Of a stretch of DNA of 64,000 nt, positions 1 to 9,902 are shown in pieces. Each line of letters starts with the position of its first letter. The first letter of the stretch is position 1. The notes under the pieces were generated by a model. It was not told the origin of the DNA and did no database searches. It worked only from the letters and a program-made list of their open reading frames with translations. The stretch is from the NCBI GenBank assembly GCA_019084025.1, contig JAHRBI010000002.1:310001-374000 (forward strand). Direction: 5' to 3'. Made by a program: the position numbers and the translations under genes. The DNA is from Burkholderiaceae bacterium DAT-1 (lineage in GTDB: Bacteria; Pseudomonadota; Gammaproteobacteria; Burkholderiales; Chitinimonadaceae).

Positions 1-261
1 GATTCCGCTGACAAAATCTGGGTCAAGGTCAGGCGCCGGATGCGCCGAGCGGGTATGACTGTCTCTGAGGCCACGGCTCCGCTGAGCGTGCTGGCGATGC
101 TCAATGAGATAAATCCTGCGGCACAGGCAGCTCACGCTGCCTTGATCCATGCATGGCTGGCGGCGCGGTATGCACCCGTGTCCAGCCAGCATGTGAAGGT
201 GCTGAAACAGGCGTACCGGGCCTGGCGGCGTGTGTCGCTGCGTCCGTCCCGCCCGCGTTGA
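1..261 (+). CDS. C-terminal end of a TgpA-like transglutaminase membrane protein (partial)
   Basis: The frame is open from the first base of the window to TGA at 261, so this is the last 86 codons of a gene that begins upstream. The residues resemble the DUF4129 tail of TgpA-type proteins (DUF3488 plus transglutaminase core). That tail is a short helical cytoplasmic domain with a basic start (KVRRRMRRAG), a stretch in the usual place of the family's EGPL/AYA motif, and a closing LAARYAP followed by basic residues. TgpA proteins are inner-membrane proteins with a periplasmic transglutaminase domain, but none of that catalytic part lies in the window. The assignment therefore rests on a weakly conserved tail and is moderate. 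Confidence 0.6.
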   Translation, partial: DSADKIWVKVRRRMRRAGMTVSEATAPLSVLAMLNEINPAAQAAHAALIHAWLAARYAPVSSQHVKVLKQAYRAWRRVSLRPSRPR

Positions 262-720
262 TCAGGCTGCGGGTGTCTCTTCCGGCCAGTGCGGTAGCTT
301 GCGGAACATGTCCAGCAATTCACCTTCCATGGCGACAGCAGTATTGGCTTTGGGATCAAAAACCACGAAGGTGACATCGGCATCCGCCACCACCGTATCC
401 GTCCCTTTCAGGAAAATGCGCTGGCGAATCACGGCACTGCGACGGCCTGCCTTATACATGGCGGTGGCGATATCGAGTTCGTCGTTCATCACTGCGGAGC
501 GGCGGTAGTTGATGTTGATGTTGACGATCACAAAGGCCAGACCGCTTTTGGCAAACCATTCAAGCTGCCCACCCGCTTCGGTAAATCCCCAGCGAGCCTC
601 TTCCAGAAACTCCAGATAGCGCGCGTTGTTGACGTGGCCGTAAAGGTCAAGATGGTAGCCGCGCACCTTGATCAGGGTGTGGTGCAGATCGGCGGGCAGC
701 AGGGTGCTTGAGTCAGACAT
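262..720 (-). CDS. Acyl-CoA thioesterase, 4-hydroxybenzoyl-CoA thioesterase (hot-dog) family
   Basis: A 152-residue single hot-dog-fold protein that should hydrolyse an acyl-CoA or acyl-ACP thioester in the cytoplasm. Near the N-terminus it has the family signature YGHVNNARYLEFLEEARW, with the usual Asp-Leu-Tyr before it (residues about 24-44). Length is typical of FcbC/YbgC-like enzymes. The ATG at 720 was chosen because AAGGAG lies six bases before it; an upstream in-frame ATG at 837 has no such site and would add residues foreign to the family. The TGA directly abuts the preceding gene on the other strand, so the two are convergent. Substrate cannot be told from sequence. Confidence 0.85.
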   Translation of the reverse strand: MSDSSTLLPADLHHTLIKVRGYHLDLYGHVNNARYLEFLEEARWGFTEAGGQLEWFAKSGLAFVIVNININYRRSAVMNDELDIATAMYKAGRRSAVIRQRIFLKGTDTVVADADVTFVVFDPKANTAVAMEGELLDMFRKLPHWPEETPAA

Positions 721-747
721 GTAAGGCTCCTTGTTCGGATGTCCATC

Positions 748-776
748 ATGATAGCCTGTTGTGTAACTGGTATGAA
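748..776 (-). promoter_or_regulatory. Possible sigma70 promoter of the thioesterase gene
   Basis: On the minus strand TTCATA and TATCAT are separated by 17 bases and lie about 28 bases before the thioesterase start. The match to consensus is partial, so this is a candidate only. Confidence 0.35.
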
Positions 777-848
777 ACGAGCGTCTGCTTTGTATATAAG
801 AACTGTCTCCTATTGGGCATTCCGTCCGCATCTGCAATAATCGCCGCC

Positions 849-3014
849 ATGCCGATCAAGGAACTGCCCACGCGCGTCAGGCGCACCGTATATGGAGTCG
901 CAACCAGTCTTGCACTGGTGGCGGCTTTGCCCCTGTTCAATTTTTCCATGCTATGCGACCGCATTGAGCGAGATACAGCCGATTCGCTAGGACGCAAACT
1001 GGAGATCGGGGCGGTGCGGCTAGCCTTATTGCCTCGCCCGGCGGTGACACTGGAAGAGGTGCATATGCTGGAAGCAGATGGCAAACGGGAATTTGCACGG
1101 TTCCGTTCAGCTCGCTTCTCGCTGGACTGGGCGGCATTGCTGGAAGGCCGTGTGAAACCGGTTGATGCGCGCGTCGAAGGGTTGAAGGCCACCGTTGCGG
1201 TCATGCCTGATGGTCGGCTTAGCTTCGAAGACTTGCTGACTCATCAACCGCAAACCGATCGCCTAGTTTGGCAGCTCAACCGGATTGATCTCGTGGATTC
1301 TGCACTCGACTGGCATGATCAAGGCCTGCAACCCATGCATTTCACACGCGTCGAGATGCATGTCATTCAGCCGGAAAGCGACGATGGCCGGGTAGATATT
1401 GAGGGCAGAGTTGAAGCGCCGGGCTGGGCCGGGGCGCTGAAAGTGCAGAGCGGATTACGCTTTAATCGCAGCCGTCTTACTGCAGACATGAAGGGATTCG
1501 GGCTGTCGATCAACGCCAATACCCCTGAATGGCGCGATGCGCATCTGGACTTGAAGGGCAATCTGACCGCGACGGCCGTCGCGCCGATCAGAACAGCGCT
1601 GCACGATGTGAAGGCTCAGTTCAACGTCAAACACGGTGATCAACTTTGGCGAGCGGGATTTACGACACCGGAAATGCTGGCGGCTGTCACCGGCCTGTCT
1701 ACTGGCGTGTTGCAAGGACAGATTTCCATCAAGGGAACCGATCGCGAAATGGCGGCGGATCTGGATGTTGAAAAGCTTGCCGCTGAGGCAGGTTCGGGCA
1801 ATCTGGTGGCAGATCGGGCAGCGATCAAACTGCGCCTGATGGATAACCTGCAAAATGCCACGCTGGACGTGCAATCCCCATTGCGCCTCGATAGCTGGCA
1901 CAAAGCGACGCTGGAGGGCTTTACGCTGGGTGGTAGCTATCGTCATGTCAATCTGCCTGGCGGGGCGATCAAGGTAGGGCTGAATGGCCGTCTTGCCATT
2001 GATCTGGATCGCGAACGCGTGGATTTCGATAGTTCGGGCACGCTGGATCAGTCGCCTTTGACAGCCAAGGTATCGCTGGAGAATTTTGTCGATACGCGCT
2101 ATGCGCTGGGCATCAGTCTGGCTAGATTGGATCTGACACCCTATCTGCAAGCTGCACCGGCCACACCCGGCGCGCCAGTGCCTGCCGTTTCGCCTGCGGT
2201 CATGACGGATCTTGCCAGCAAGCCGATTGACTGGCGCTGGCTGGATAAGCTGCATGCCCGAGGCGATGTGCGCCTCGACGAACTGGATGTCGGCCGCTTC
2301 CGCATGTTCAATCTCAATACGCATTTCGAAGCCAGCGACCGCAAGCTGACGCTCGACCCGCTTGCCGCCGATATCTATGGCGGACGCATGGGGGGGCGTC
2401 TGGTTGTAGATTCAGGCGGTGGCGAATCCCGAGCCATGCTCAAACAGAAACTGAGTGGTATGGAAGTGGAGGCATTGCTCAGCGACACCGTTGGACTGAA
2501 TGGCGTGGCGGGACGTGGCGATATCGATATCGAACTGAATACCGCAGCGGGCAGCCTCAACGAGGCGCGACGCAAACTGGCAGGTAATGCGACGTTTAAG
2601 TTGAGTCATGGCACCTTTACCGGTTTTGACATCACCGACTTCCTGCGTGGCGTCAGTCTCAATCTGGCCAAGCTGACGGGCGAACCAATCAAGGCCGATG
2701 TCGGTCGGCGCACCAAATTTTCCGAGCTGAATGCAGCATTCAACATCAAGGATGGTATCGCTAATACCACCAATTTGCGCATGACCGCCCCCTTGCTGAC
2801 GGTGGATGGTTCCGGTCAGCTGGATCTGGCCAAGGGTGAGGTGGATTACCTGTTGAATGTATCGCCTGCTGGCGGCAGCGGTGTCGCCAAGCTGGATGCG
2901 CTCAAGGGAACACTGATTCCGATCAGCTTCAGAGGTGCACTGGCGTCGCCATCCATTGGCGTGGATACCACGGCCATCAAGGCCAAATTGGCGGCACCGA
3001 CAACCAAGAAATAG
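849..3014 (+). CDS. AsmA family protein
   Basis: A 721-residue envelope protein of the AsmA family, whose members are anchored in the inner membrane and carry a long periplasmic beta-rich body implicated in phospholipid transport to, and homeostasis of, the outer membrane. Residues about 12-32 form one hydrophobic anchor after a basic N-terminus. The next segment ([18 protein letters not shown]) is the typical AsmA start, and the last third ([16 protein letters not shown], later [10 protein letters not shown]) is the AsmA C-terminal domain. The ATG at 849 places the anchor at the N-terminus; the frame is open further upstream to 708 but that would overlap the divergent promoter. It stands alone, and its exact lipid role cannot be read from sequence. 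Confidence 0.85.
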   Translation: MPIKELPTRVRRTVYGVATSLALVAALPLFNFSMLCDRIERDTADSLGRKLEIGAVRLALLPRPAVTLEEVHMLEADGKREFARFRSARFSLDWAALLEGRVKPVDARVEGLKATVAVMPDGRLSFEDLLTHQPQTDRLVWQLNRIDLVDSALDWHDQGLQPMHFTRVEMHVIQPESDDGRVDIEGRVEAPGWAGALKVQSGLRFNRSRLTADMKGFGLSINANTPEWRDAHLDLKGNLTATAVAPIRTALHDVKAQFNVKHGDQLWRAGFTTPEMLAAVTGLSTGVLQGQISIKGTDREMAADLDVEKLAAEAGSGNLVADRAAIKLRLMDNLQNATLDVQSPLRLDSWHKATLEGFTLGGSYRHVNLPGGAIKVGLNGRLAIDLDRERVDFDSSGTLDQSPLTAKVSLENFVDTRYALGISLARLDLTPYLQAAPATPGAPVPAVSPAVMTDLASKPIDWRWLDKLHARGDVRLDELDVGRFRMFNLNTHFEASDRKLTLDPLAADIYGGRMGGRLVVDSGGGESRAMLKQKLSGMEVEALLSDTVGLNGVAGRGDIDIELNTAAGSLNEARRKLAGNATFKLSHGTFTGFDITDFLRGVSLNLAKLTGEPIKADVGRRTKFSELNAAFNIKDGIANTTNLRMTAPLLTVDGSGQLDLAKGEVDYLLNVSPAGGSGVAKLDALKGTLIPISFRGALASPSIGVDTTAIKAKLAAPTTKK

Positions 3015-3033
3015 TCCATCCGTCACGCTCATC

Positions 3034-3064
3034 TTGTCTAGACAGGTTGTTGCTTGTATAGTCA
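3034..3064 (+). promoter_or_regulatory. hut promoter with two HutC-type palindromes
   Basis: TTGTCT (3034-3039) and TATAGT (3057-3062) are 17 bases apart and form a sigma70-like promoter. Two 10-base palindromic sites lie on it: a perfect TGTCTAGACA at 3035-3044 over the -35, and TGTATAGTCA at 3055-3064 over the -10. Their centres are exactly 20 bp apart, two helical turns. TGTATA-type palindromes are the known target class of HutC, and hutC lies in this operon. This suggests autorepression relieved by urocanate. Confidence 0.65.
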
Positions 3065-3102
3065 ACTTTATTGCCAAGTACCCAAGCAATATCGGAGACC
3101 CC

Positions 3103-4653
3103 ATGAGCAGCCTGAACAACAATACCCTGACACTGACACCGGGCGCACTGACGCTCGCACAACTGCGCCGCGTGGATGCGGGTGAGATCAAGCTAGTCCT
3201 TGATCCAGCCGCCTTCCCGGCGATCGAGGCCAGCGCCAAAACCATCGAAGCTATTGTGGCACGCGACAAGGCCGCCTATGGTATCAACACCGGTTTTGGC
3301 CTGCTGGCCCATACCCGCATTCCTAACGATCAGCTCGAACAGCTGCAAACCAATCTGGTGCTGAGCCATGCCGTAGGCGTGGGCGAGCCAATGAGTGCGC
3401 CGGTTGTGCGCCTCCTGATGGTACTGAAGCTGTCCAGTCTGGGCCGTGGCTTTTCCGGCGTGCGCAAGGTGGTCATCGATAATATGGTGACCCTGTTCAA
3501 TGCCAATGTCCTGCCGGTGATTCCTGTCAAGGGTTCGGTCGGCGCCTCGGGCGATCTGGCACCGCTGTCGCATATGGCGGCTGTGCTGCTGGGTGTGGGC
3601 GATGTATTTATCGATGGTCGACGTGCACCCGCCGCTGAAGGTCTGGCGCATGCTGGTGTAGCACCGCTCAAGCTGGCCGCCAAGGAAGGGCTTGCGCTGT
3701 TGAATGGCACGCAAGCCTCCACCGCGCTGGCGCTGCACAATCTGTTCAAGATTGAAGACCTGTACAACACCGCGCTGGTATCCGGTGCGCTGTCGGTGGA
3801 TGCTGCTGCTGGCTCCAGTACGCCGTTTGATCATCGTATTCATGCTCTGCGCGGTCATGCCGGTCAGATCGATGCTGCGGCTGCTGTGCGTACCCTGCTG
3901 GATGGCAGCGATATCCGCAATTCGCATACCAACTGCGCCAAGGTGCAGGATCCGTACTGCCTGCGCTGCCAGCCGCAAGTCATGGGCGCCAGCCTCGATA
4001 ATATCCGTCACGCCGCCAGCGTGCTGCTGACCGAATCCAATGGCGTGAGCGACAATCCGCTGGTGTTTTCCGATACGCAGGAAGTGCTGTCGGGCGGTAA
4101 TTTCCACGCCGAACCGGTGGCCATGGCCGCTGACTTGCTGGCGATTGCCGCCAGCGAAATCGGTGCCATTTCCGAGCGCCGCGTGGGTCTCTTGATTGAT
4201 GCGACGCTGTCCAATGGCCTGCCTGCGTTCCTCGTCAACAACGGCGGTGTGAATTCCGGTTTCATGATCGCTCACGTCACCGCCGCTGCGCTGGCCAGCG
4301 AAAACAAGACCTACGCACATCCGGCCTCGGTCGATAGCCTGCCAACGTCTGCCAATCAGGAAGACCATGTCTCCATGGCGACCTTTGCCGCACGCAAGCT
4401 GGGCGACATCGCCGAAAACGTCTGCAATATTCTGGCGATTGAATTGCTGGCTGCTGCGCAAGGCGTGGATTTCCGCCGTCCGCTGAAGTCGAGCACCACG
4501 CTGGAACAAGCCTTCGCCATCATCCGCGAAGAGGTACCGTACTACGCCGAAGATCGTTACTTTGCTCCGGATATCGTGGCGGTAGCCGATCGCGTGCGTG
4601 CAGGCCGCTTCTCGGCACTGGCACCATTCCGTTTCGCGTCGCAAGTCGCGTAA
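3103..4653 (+). CDS. hutH: Histidine ammonia-lyase
   Basis: A 516-residue cytoplasmic enzyme that deaminates L-histidine to urocanate, the first step of histidine degradation. The Ala148-Ser149-Gly150 triad in [12 protein letters not shown] forms the MIO prosthetic group by autocyclisation. Other family marks are YGINTGFG near residue 60 and the [12 protein letters not shown] stretch near residue 285. Length is normal for HutH. The ATG at 3103 follows GGAGAC at 3093-3098; the frame is open upstream but those residues are not HutH-like. It heads hutH-hutC-hutU-hutI-hutG and lies about 35 bases after the predicted transcription start. Confidence 0.97.
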   Translation: MSSLNNNTLTLTPGALTLAQLRRVDAGEIKLVLDPAAFPAIEASAKTIEAIVARDKAAYGINTGFGLLAHTRIPNDQLEQLQTNLVLSHAVGVGEPMSAPVVRLLMVLKLSSLGRGFSGVRKVVIDNMVTLFNANVLPVIPVKGSVGASGDLAPLSHMAAVLLGVGDVFIDGRRAPAAEGLAHAGVAPLKLAAKEGLALLNGTQASTALALHNLFKIEDLYNTALVSGALSVDAAAGSSTPFDHRIHALRGHAGQIDAAAAVRTLLDGSDIRNSHTNCAKVQDPYCLRCQPQVMGASLDNIRHAASVLLTESNGVSDNPLVFSDTQEVLSGGNFHAEPVAMAADLLAIAASEIGAISERRVGLLIDATLSNGLPAFLVNNGGVNSGFMIAHVTAAALASENKTYAHPASVDSLPTSANQEDHVSMATFAARKLGDIAENVCNILAIELLAAAQGVDFRRPLKSSTTLEQAFAIIREEVPYYAEDRYFAPDIVAVADRVRAGRFSALAPFRFASQVA

Positions 4654-4698
4654 GCGCGGGCATCGGGCAAGCAATCACAGGCAAGAGGAAACACACGC

Positions 4699-5394
4699 AT
4701 GAGCATGCCAGCTTATCTGGAAATCAAGCGCTACGTACTGGAGGAGATCGAGTCCGGTCGCCTGCGTGCGGGTGATCTGGTGCCTTCGGAAAACGAGCTG
4801 GCCCGCCGCTTTGATGTGGCGCGGATGACGGTGAATCGCGCCATCCGCGAACTGGCCGCCGAAGGCGTGCTGACACGTACGCAAGGTTCCGGTACCTACG
4901 TGTCCGCAACCAAGCATGCATCCACGTTGGTGGAAATCCGCAGCATCGCCGACGAAATCCGCGCCCGTGGCAATGATCACGAAGCGCAGGTGCTGTCGCT
5001 TGGCGAAGTCAAAGCCGATGCCGTGATTGCCCGCGAGATGCAGGTGGAAGAGCGAACCAAGGTTTTCCACTCTGTCATCCTGCATCTGGAAAACGGCCAG
5101 CCCATCCAGCTGGAAGAACGTTGGGTGCGCCCGGATGTCGCGCCGGATTATCTTGCGCAAAATTTTGCCCGCCTGACGCCGAATGAATACCTCGTACGCG
5201 TGGCGCCGCTTTCCGCAGCGGAATACCGCATCGAGGCCCGCATGCCGGACCGCGTGATTCGCGCCCGCCTGCAGATGGATAAGAACGAACCCTGTTTGAT
5301 ACTCAGCCGGCGCACGTTTTCAGCCGGAAAAGTGGCCACGGTAGCCGTGCTGTATCACCCGGCTCAGCGCTACCAGTTTGCCGGCAGCATGTAA
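4699..5394 (+). CDS. hutC: Histidine utilization repressor HutC (GntR family)
   Basis: A 231-residue repressor with an N-terminal GntR winged helix-turn-helix (residues 1-72, with [20 protein letters not shown]) and a C-terminal UTRA ligand-binding domain (about 90-225). In studied bacteria HutC represses hut genes and is released by urocanate. It is the second gene of the operon, which places it under the promoter it probably controls; two matching palindromes lie on that promoter at 3035-3064. AAGAGG about 11 bases upstream supports the ATG at 4699. Length is typical. Confidence 0.93.
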   Translation: MSMPAYLEIKRYVLEEIESGRLRAGDLVPSENELARRFDVARMTVNRAIRELAAEGVLTRTQGSGTYVSATKHASTLVEIRSIADEIRARGNDHEAQVLSLGEVKADAVIAREMQVEERTKVFHSVILHLENGQPIQLEERWVRPDVAPDYLAQNFARLTPNEYLVRVAPLSAAEYRIEARMPDRVIRARLQMDKNEPCLILSRRTFSAGKVATVAVLYHPAQRYQFAGSM

Positions 5395-5417
5395 AAGACA
5401 ATCAAAGGAATTTCAAC

Positions 5418-7088
5418 ATGACCGACCCCCGTTTCGACGCCAGCCGCGTCATCCGCGCCCCGCGTGGCACCGAACTCACCTGCAAGAGCTGGCTGACCGA
5501 AGCCGCCTACCGCATGATCCAGAACAATCTGGACGCCGAAGTGGCCGAGCATCCGCAATCGCTGGTGGTGTATGGCGGTATTGGCCGCGCAGCGCGTAAT
5601 TGGGAATGTTACGACAAGATTCTTGATACCCTGAAAACCCTGAACGACGACGAGACCCTGCTGATTCAGTCGGGCAAGCCGGTGGGCGTGTTCCGCACGC
5701 ATGCTGATGCACCGCGCGTGTTGCTGGCCAATTCCAATCTGGTACCGGCTTGGGCGAACTGGGAACACTTCAACGAGCTCGATAAAAAGGGCCTGATGAT
5801 GTACGGCCAGATGACGGCTGGCTCGTGGATTTACATCGGCACGCAAGGCATTGTGCAAGGTACCTATGAGACCTTCTACGCAGTCGCCAATCAGCATTTC
5901 GATGGCAAGCCTGGTGGCCGCTGGATTCTGACCGGTGGTCTGGGTGGGATGGGTGGCGCACAGCCGCTGGCTGCGACCATGGCCGGATTCTCGATGATCG
6001 CCGTGGAATGTGACGAAACCCGTATCGATTTCCGCCTGCGTACCCGCTATGTCGACAAGAAGGCCTACACGCTGGACGAAGCACTGGCGATGCTGGAAGA
6101 AGCCAAAGCTGCGGGTAAGCCAGTGTCCATTGGCCTGCTGGGCAACGCGGCCGACATCTTCCCGGAACTGGTGAAGCGCAATATCACCCCGGACGTGGTG
6201 ACCGATCAAACCTCCGCACATGATCCGGTGCACGGCTACCTGCCGCAAGGCTGGACCGTGGCGCAATGGCGTGAAGCACAGAAGAGCAATCCGGAATCCG
6301 TTTCCGCTGCGTCCAAGCCTTCCATGGCCGTGCATGTACAAGCCATGCTCGATCTGCAGGCGCGTGGTGCTGCCACACTGGATTACGGCAACAACATCCG
6401 CCAGGTCGCCTTCGATCAGGGCGTACAGAACGCATTCGATTTCCCGGGCTTTGTGCCGGCCTATATCCGCCCGCTGTTCTGCAAGGGCATCGGCCCGTTC
6501 CGCTGGGTGGCGCTCTCGGGTGATCCGGAAGACATCTACAAGACCGACCAGAAGGTGAAGGAACTGATTCCGGACGATCCGCACCTGCACAACTGGCTGG
6601 ATATGGCCCGCGAACGCATTGCCTTCCAGGGTCTGCCGGCGCGTATTTGCTGGGTCGGTCTGGGTGATCGCCATCGTCTGGCGCTGGCTTTCAACGAAAT
6701 GGTGAAGAACGGCGAGCTGAAGGCGCCGATCGTCATCGGTCGCGACCATCTCGATTCTGGCTCGGTGGCTTCGCCGAATCGCGAAACCGAATCGATGCAG
6801 GATGGCTCGGATGCCGTCTCCGACTGGCCGCTGCTCAATGCCTTGCTGAATACGGCTGGTGGCGCGACCTGGGTCTCGCTGCACCACGGTGGTGGTGTAG
6901 GCATGGGCTACAGCCAGCATAGCGGCGTGGTGATCGTCTGTGATGGTACCGATGCCGCCGCCAAGCGTCTGGAGCGCGTGCTGTGGAACGATCCGGGTAC
7001 TGGCGTGATGCGTCATGCCGATGCTGGATACGATATCGCCATCCAGCATGCCAAGGATAAGGGCCTCAACCTGCCGATGGTGAAGTAA
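5418..7088 (+). CDS. hutU: Urocanate hydratase
   Basis: A 556-residue cytoplasmic enzyme that hydrates urocanate to 4-imidazolone-5-propionate using tightly bound NAD+, the second step of histidine degradation. The family is recognised from the glycine-rich NAD loop [13 protein letters not shown] (about residue 174), [10 protein letters not shown] (about 368) and the C-terminal [13 protein letters not shown] region (about 490). Length equals that of typical HutU. AAAGGAA lies eight bases before the ATG, 23 bases after hutC. The next gene begins 3 bases after its stop, so hutU and hutI are tightly coupled. Confidence 0.97.
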   Translation: MTDPRFDASRVIRAPRGTELTCKSWLTEAAYRMIQNNLDAEVAEHPQSLVVYGGIGRAARNWECYDKILDTLKTLNDDETLLIQSGKPVGVFRTHADAPRVLLANSNLVPAWANWEHFNELDKKGLMMYGQMTAGSWIYIGTQGIVQGTYETFYAVANQHFDGKPGGRWILTGGLGGMGGAQPLAATMAGFSMIAVECDETRIDFRLRTRYVDKKAYTLDEALAMLEEAKAAGKPVSIGLLGNAADIFPELVKRNITPDVVTDQTSAHDPVHGYLPQGWTVAQWREAQKSNPESVSAASKPSMAVHVQAMLDLQARGAATLDYGNNIRQVAFDQGVQNAFDFPGFVPAYIRPLFCKGIGPFRWVALSGDPEDIYKTDQKVKELIPDDPHLHNWLDMARERIAFQGLPARICWVGLGDRHRLALAFNEMVKNGELKAPIVIGRDHLDSGSVASPNRETESMQDGSDAVSDWPLLNALLNTAGGATWVSLHHGGGVGMGYSQHSGVVIVCDGTDAAAKRLERVLWNDPGTGVMRHADAGYDIAIQHAKDKGLNLPMVK

Positions 7089-7091
7089 GCG

Positions 7092-8288
7092 ATGGACAGC
7101 CTGATCCACAACATCCACCTCGCCACCATGACAGGCGAAGGCTACGGCGAGATCATGGATGCGGCCCTGCTGGTCCGTGCCGGGCGCATTGCCTGGCTCG
7201 GGCCGCAGGTCGATCTGCCTGCCGACATCGGTCCGGTTGAACGGATCGATGGCAGGGGCGGCTGGCTCACGCCCGGGCTGATTGATTGCCATACCCATCT
7301 GGTGTTTGGCGGTAATCGTGCGCATGAGTGGGAGATGCGCCTCAACGGTGCGACCTACGAGGACATCGCCCGCATGGGCGGAGGCATTCGCTCGACAGTG
7401 CGTGCAACCCGCGAGGCCAGCGAGGATCAGCTGTTTATCAGTGCGCTTGGCCGGCTAGATCGACTGCTGGCCGATGGCGTCACAACGGTTGAGATCAAGT
7501 CCGGTTACGGGCTCGATCTGGAGAATGAGCGCAAGATGCTGCGCGTGGCACGCCGACTGGCGTTGGCGCGTGGCATCACCGTGCGCACCACCTATCTGGC
7601 TGCGCACGCATTGCCGCCGGAATTCGATGGCCGGGCCGATGCCTATATCGACGCCTGCATCGAATGGATGGGGGTACTGAACAGCGAAGGGCTGATCGAT
7701 GCCGTGGATGCGTTCTGCGAAACCATCGGCTTCAGCCCCGCGCAAACCGAAAAGCTGTTCACTGCCGCCAAGTCTCTGGGCCTGCCGGTGAAACTGCATG
7801 CCGAACAACTGAGCGATCAGGGCGGTAGCGGCCTCGTGGCGCGATTTGGCGGCTTGTCAGCTGACCACATCGAATGGCTGAATGAAACCGACATCGCAGC
7901 CATGAAAGCCTCGGGCACGGTTGCCGTCCTCCTGCCTGCTGCCTTTTATTGCCTGCGCGAAACAAAGGTCCCGCCGATCGCCGCACTGCGCGCAGCCGGT
8001 GTGCCGATGGCCGTTTCAACCGACTGCAATCCCGGTACTGCGCCAGTGACCTCGCTGCTGGCCACGCTGAACATGGCCTGCACCCTGTTCCGCCTCACGC
8101 CGCAGGAAGCGCTCAAGGGCGTAACTTTGAATGCGGCCAAGGCGCTGGGTATAGCTGATCAAACCGGTTCCCTCGAAGTCGGCAAGCGTGCTGACCTCGC
8201 CCTGTGGCAGATTAGTCGTCCAGCCGAGCTGTGCTACTGGCTGGGGGCGGCGCCGCTGGTGCGCAGCTGGCAGAGTGGCAACCAATAA
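7092..8288 (+). CDS. hutI: Imidazolonepropionase
   Basis: A 398-residue amidohydrolase that opens 4-imidazolone-5-propionate to N-formimidoyl-L-glutamate, the third step of histidine degradation. It has the metal-binding HxH in [10 protein letters not shown] (about residue 65), the HutI signature [19 protein letters not shown] (about 137), a His in KLHAEQ (about 236) and the Asp in STDCNPG (about 313). It starts three bases after the hutU stop, and its own ribosome site would lie inside the hutU end. Length is normal. Confidence 0.96.
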   Translation: MDSLIHNIHLATMTGEGYGEIMDAALLVRAGRIAWLGPQVDLPADIGPVERIDGRGGWLTPGLIDCHTHLVFGGNRAHEWEMRLNGATYEDIARMGGGIRSTVRATREASEDQLFISALGRLDRLLADGVTTVEIKSGYGLDLENERKMLRVARRLALARGITVRTTYLAAHALPPEFDGRADAYIDACIEWMGVLNSEGLIDAVDAFCETIGFSPAQTEKLFTAAKSLGLPVKLHAEQLSDQGGSGLVARFGGLSADHIEWLNETDIAAMKASGTVAVLLPAAFYCLRETKVPPIAALRAAGVPMAVSTDCNPGTAPVTSLLATLNMACTLFRLTPQEALKGVTLNAAKALGIADQTGSLEVGKRADLALWQISRPAELCYWLGAAPLVRSWQSGNQ

Positions 8289-8301
8289 ATCAGGAGCGAT
8301 C

Positions 8302-9252
8302 ATGAACCACCCCATCAACATGTCCCTCTGGACCGGCCGGATCGACGCTGATGAAGGCGCGCTGGCACGTCGCTGGCACGAGCGCATCAGTGCCATCCAC
8401 CCGGAAGCCGCACCCGGCGTGGCGATTCTGGGCTTTGCCTGCGATGCGGGCGTGCAGCGCAATCAGGGTCGCCCCGGTGCCAAACATGGCCCGACAGCGA
8501 TTCGCAAGGCACTGGCTGGTCTGGCATGGCATCACAGCCAGCCAGCATGGGAAGCGGGCGATGTGGTGTGCGAAGGCGATGCGCTGGAAGCGGCTCAGGC
8601 CGAACTGTCGGCGCGTGTGGCCGGTTTGCTGGATGCCGGACATTTCCCCATCGTGCTGGGCGGCGGGCATGAGATTGCTTTTGGCAGCCACCAGGGTCTG
8701 GCCGCATTTGCGGCGCAGCACGTGAATCTGTTTGGTCGCGAACCGCGCATCGGCATCATAAACTTCGATGCGCACTTTGATCTGCGCGGCTCCATCCTGC
8801 CTTCATCGGGTACACCCTTCCGCCAGATCGCCGAAGCCACTCAGGCCGATGGTAATCCCTTCCACTATCTGGTGTTCGGCATTGCCGAAACCGGGAACAC
8901 CGAAGCACTGTTTCATCGTGCGCGTGAGCTGGGGGTGGAATGGCATCTGGACAATGAATGTACCCGCGATCGTCTGAGTGATCTGCAATCGGCTGTCGAA
9001 CAATTTGCCAGCAAGGTCGATTGGCTGTATCTGACGGTGTGCCTTGATGTGCTTCCGGGCGCCTGGGCGCCGGGTGTATCGGCACCGGCTGCGCTGGGCG
9101 TGGAGCCAACTGTTGTGGAGTCATTGATCCAGACCATCAAGGCTACCGGCAAACTGAAGCTGGCTGATATCGCCGAGCTGAACCCTGATATGGACATCGA
9201 TTCCCGCACAGCGAAACTGGCTGCGCGTCTGGTGTGGCAAATCGCCAAATAA
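8302..9252 (+). CDS. hutG: Formimidoylglutamase (arginase family)
   Basis: A 316-residue enzyme of the ureohydrolase fold that cleaves N-formimidoyl-L-glutamate to glutamate and formamide, ending the four-step histidine route. The dinuclear metal site is visible in GGGHEIAFG (about 117) and NFDAHFDLR (about 155). In the third metal motif, CLDVLP followed by APGVSAPA, a Cys (247) sits where arginases usually carry the first Asp of DxD. AGGAG at 8292-8296 supports the ATG at 8302; the frame is open upstream inside hutI. The presence of HutG rather than HutF and a deformylase indicates the direct route. Confidence 0.92.
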   Translation: MNHPINMSLWTGRIDADEGALARRWHERISAIHPEAAPGVAILGFACDAGVQRNQGRPGAKHGPTAIRKALAGLAWHHSQPAWEAGDVVCEGDALEAAQAELSARVAGLLDAGHFPIVLGGGHEIAFGSHQGLAAFAAQHVNLFGREPRIGIINFDAHFDLRGSILPSSGTPFRQIAEATQADGNPFHYLVFGIAETGNTEALFHRARELGVEWHLDNECTRDRLSDLQSAVEQFASKVDWLYLTVCLDVLPGAWAPGVSAPAALGVEPTVVESLIQTIKATGKLKLADIAELNPDMDIDSRTAKLAARLVWQIAK

Positions 9253-9305
9253 TCGCGGTGCACGGATGGCTGTCATCGCACTGTGATGGTGCGGTGCGCC
9301 ATCGC

Positions 9306-9314
9306 TGTTACAAT
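9306..9314 (+). promoter_or_regulatory. Extended -10 promoter element before coaD
   Basis: TGTTACAAT is an extended -10 (TGn followed by TACAAT) 29 bases before the coaD start. No convincing -35 is present, as is usual for extended -10 promoters. Confidence 0.45.
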
Positions 9315-9343
9315 GCCTCTACTATTTGAAGGGGAGAGGGTGC

Positions 9344-9841
9344 ATGAAGCGTGTTGTCTATGCGGGGAGTTTTGATCCGCTGACCAATGGTCACCTGTGG
9401 ATGATCGAGCAGGGCTATCGCCTGTTTGACGAGATCATCGTGGCGATTGGCGTGAATCCGGACAAGCGTTGCACCTTCAGCGTGGAAGAACGCATCGAGA
9501 TGCTGAAGGAGTGTACCCAGCATCTGCCCAATCTCAAGCTGGCCAGCTTCGAGCACCAATTCCTCGTGCACTACGCCCAGTCGGTAGGCGCGAACTACAT
9601 CCTACGCGGCATCCGTACCGCCAGCGATTATGAATACGAGCGTACCATGCGCTACATCAACGCCGACCTCGTCACCTCCATCGACACCGTTTTCCTGATG
9701 CCGCCGCGCGAATTCGCCGAAGTCAGCTCCACCATGGTCAAGGGCTTGGTCGGGCCGCAGGGCTGGGAAGCCGTGCTGCGCAACTATGTGCCCGCACCGG
9801 TGCATCGCCGGTTTATCGAGATGACGCTGAAGCAGGATTGA
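9344..9841 (+). CDS. coaD: Phosphopantetheine adenylyltransferase
   Basis: A 165-residue nucleotidyltransferase expected to join ATP and 4'-phosphopantetheine to give dephospho-CoA, the fourth step of coenzyme A synthesis. The nucleotidylyl core is clear: [10 protein letters not shown] with its TNGH motif at residues 8-17, [12 protein letters not shown] (about 87-98) and VSSTMVK (about 128-134), matching TFDPITNGH, RGLRAVADFEYE and ISSSLVK of E. coli CoaD. The C-terminal part after SSTMVK is more divergent than usual, so a CoaD-like paralogue cannot be excluded without a genome search. GGGGAGAGG ends four bases before the ATG at 9344; an earlier in-frame ATG at 9326 would precede that site. 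Confidence 0.82.
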   Translation: MKRVVYAGSFDPLTNGHLWMIEQGYRLFDEIIVAIGVNPDKRCTFSVEERIEMLKECTQHLPNLKLASFEHQFLVHYAQSVGANYILRGIRTASDYEYERTMRYINADLVTSIDTVFLMPPREFAEVSSTMVKGLVGPQGWEAVLRNYVPAPVHRRFIEMTLKQD

Positions 9842-9872
9842 TTCAGCCGAATCACCCCGCCTTCAGCTAAAA

Positions 9873-9902
9873 TGCGGTATTCCGCCCCGATTGAATACCG
9901 CA
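9873..9902. repeat. 10-bp perfect inverted repeat at the rlmK start
   Basis: TGCGGTATTC (9873-9882) and GAATACCGCA (9893-9902) are exact reverse complements around a 10-base spacer. The right arm ends on the first base of the chosen rlmK ATG and the left arm abuts a TAAAAT -10-like element at 9868-9873. In a coaD read-through transcript it would form a hairpin over the start codon; in DNA it is placed like an operator. Confidence 0.7.

Noticed and set aside
5370-7325. A 651-codon open frame on the minus strand
   Set aside because: Antisense to hutU and the start of hutI.
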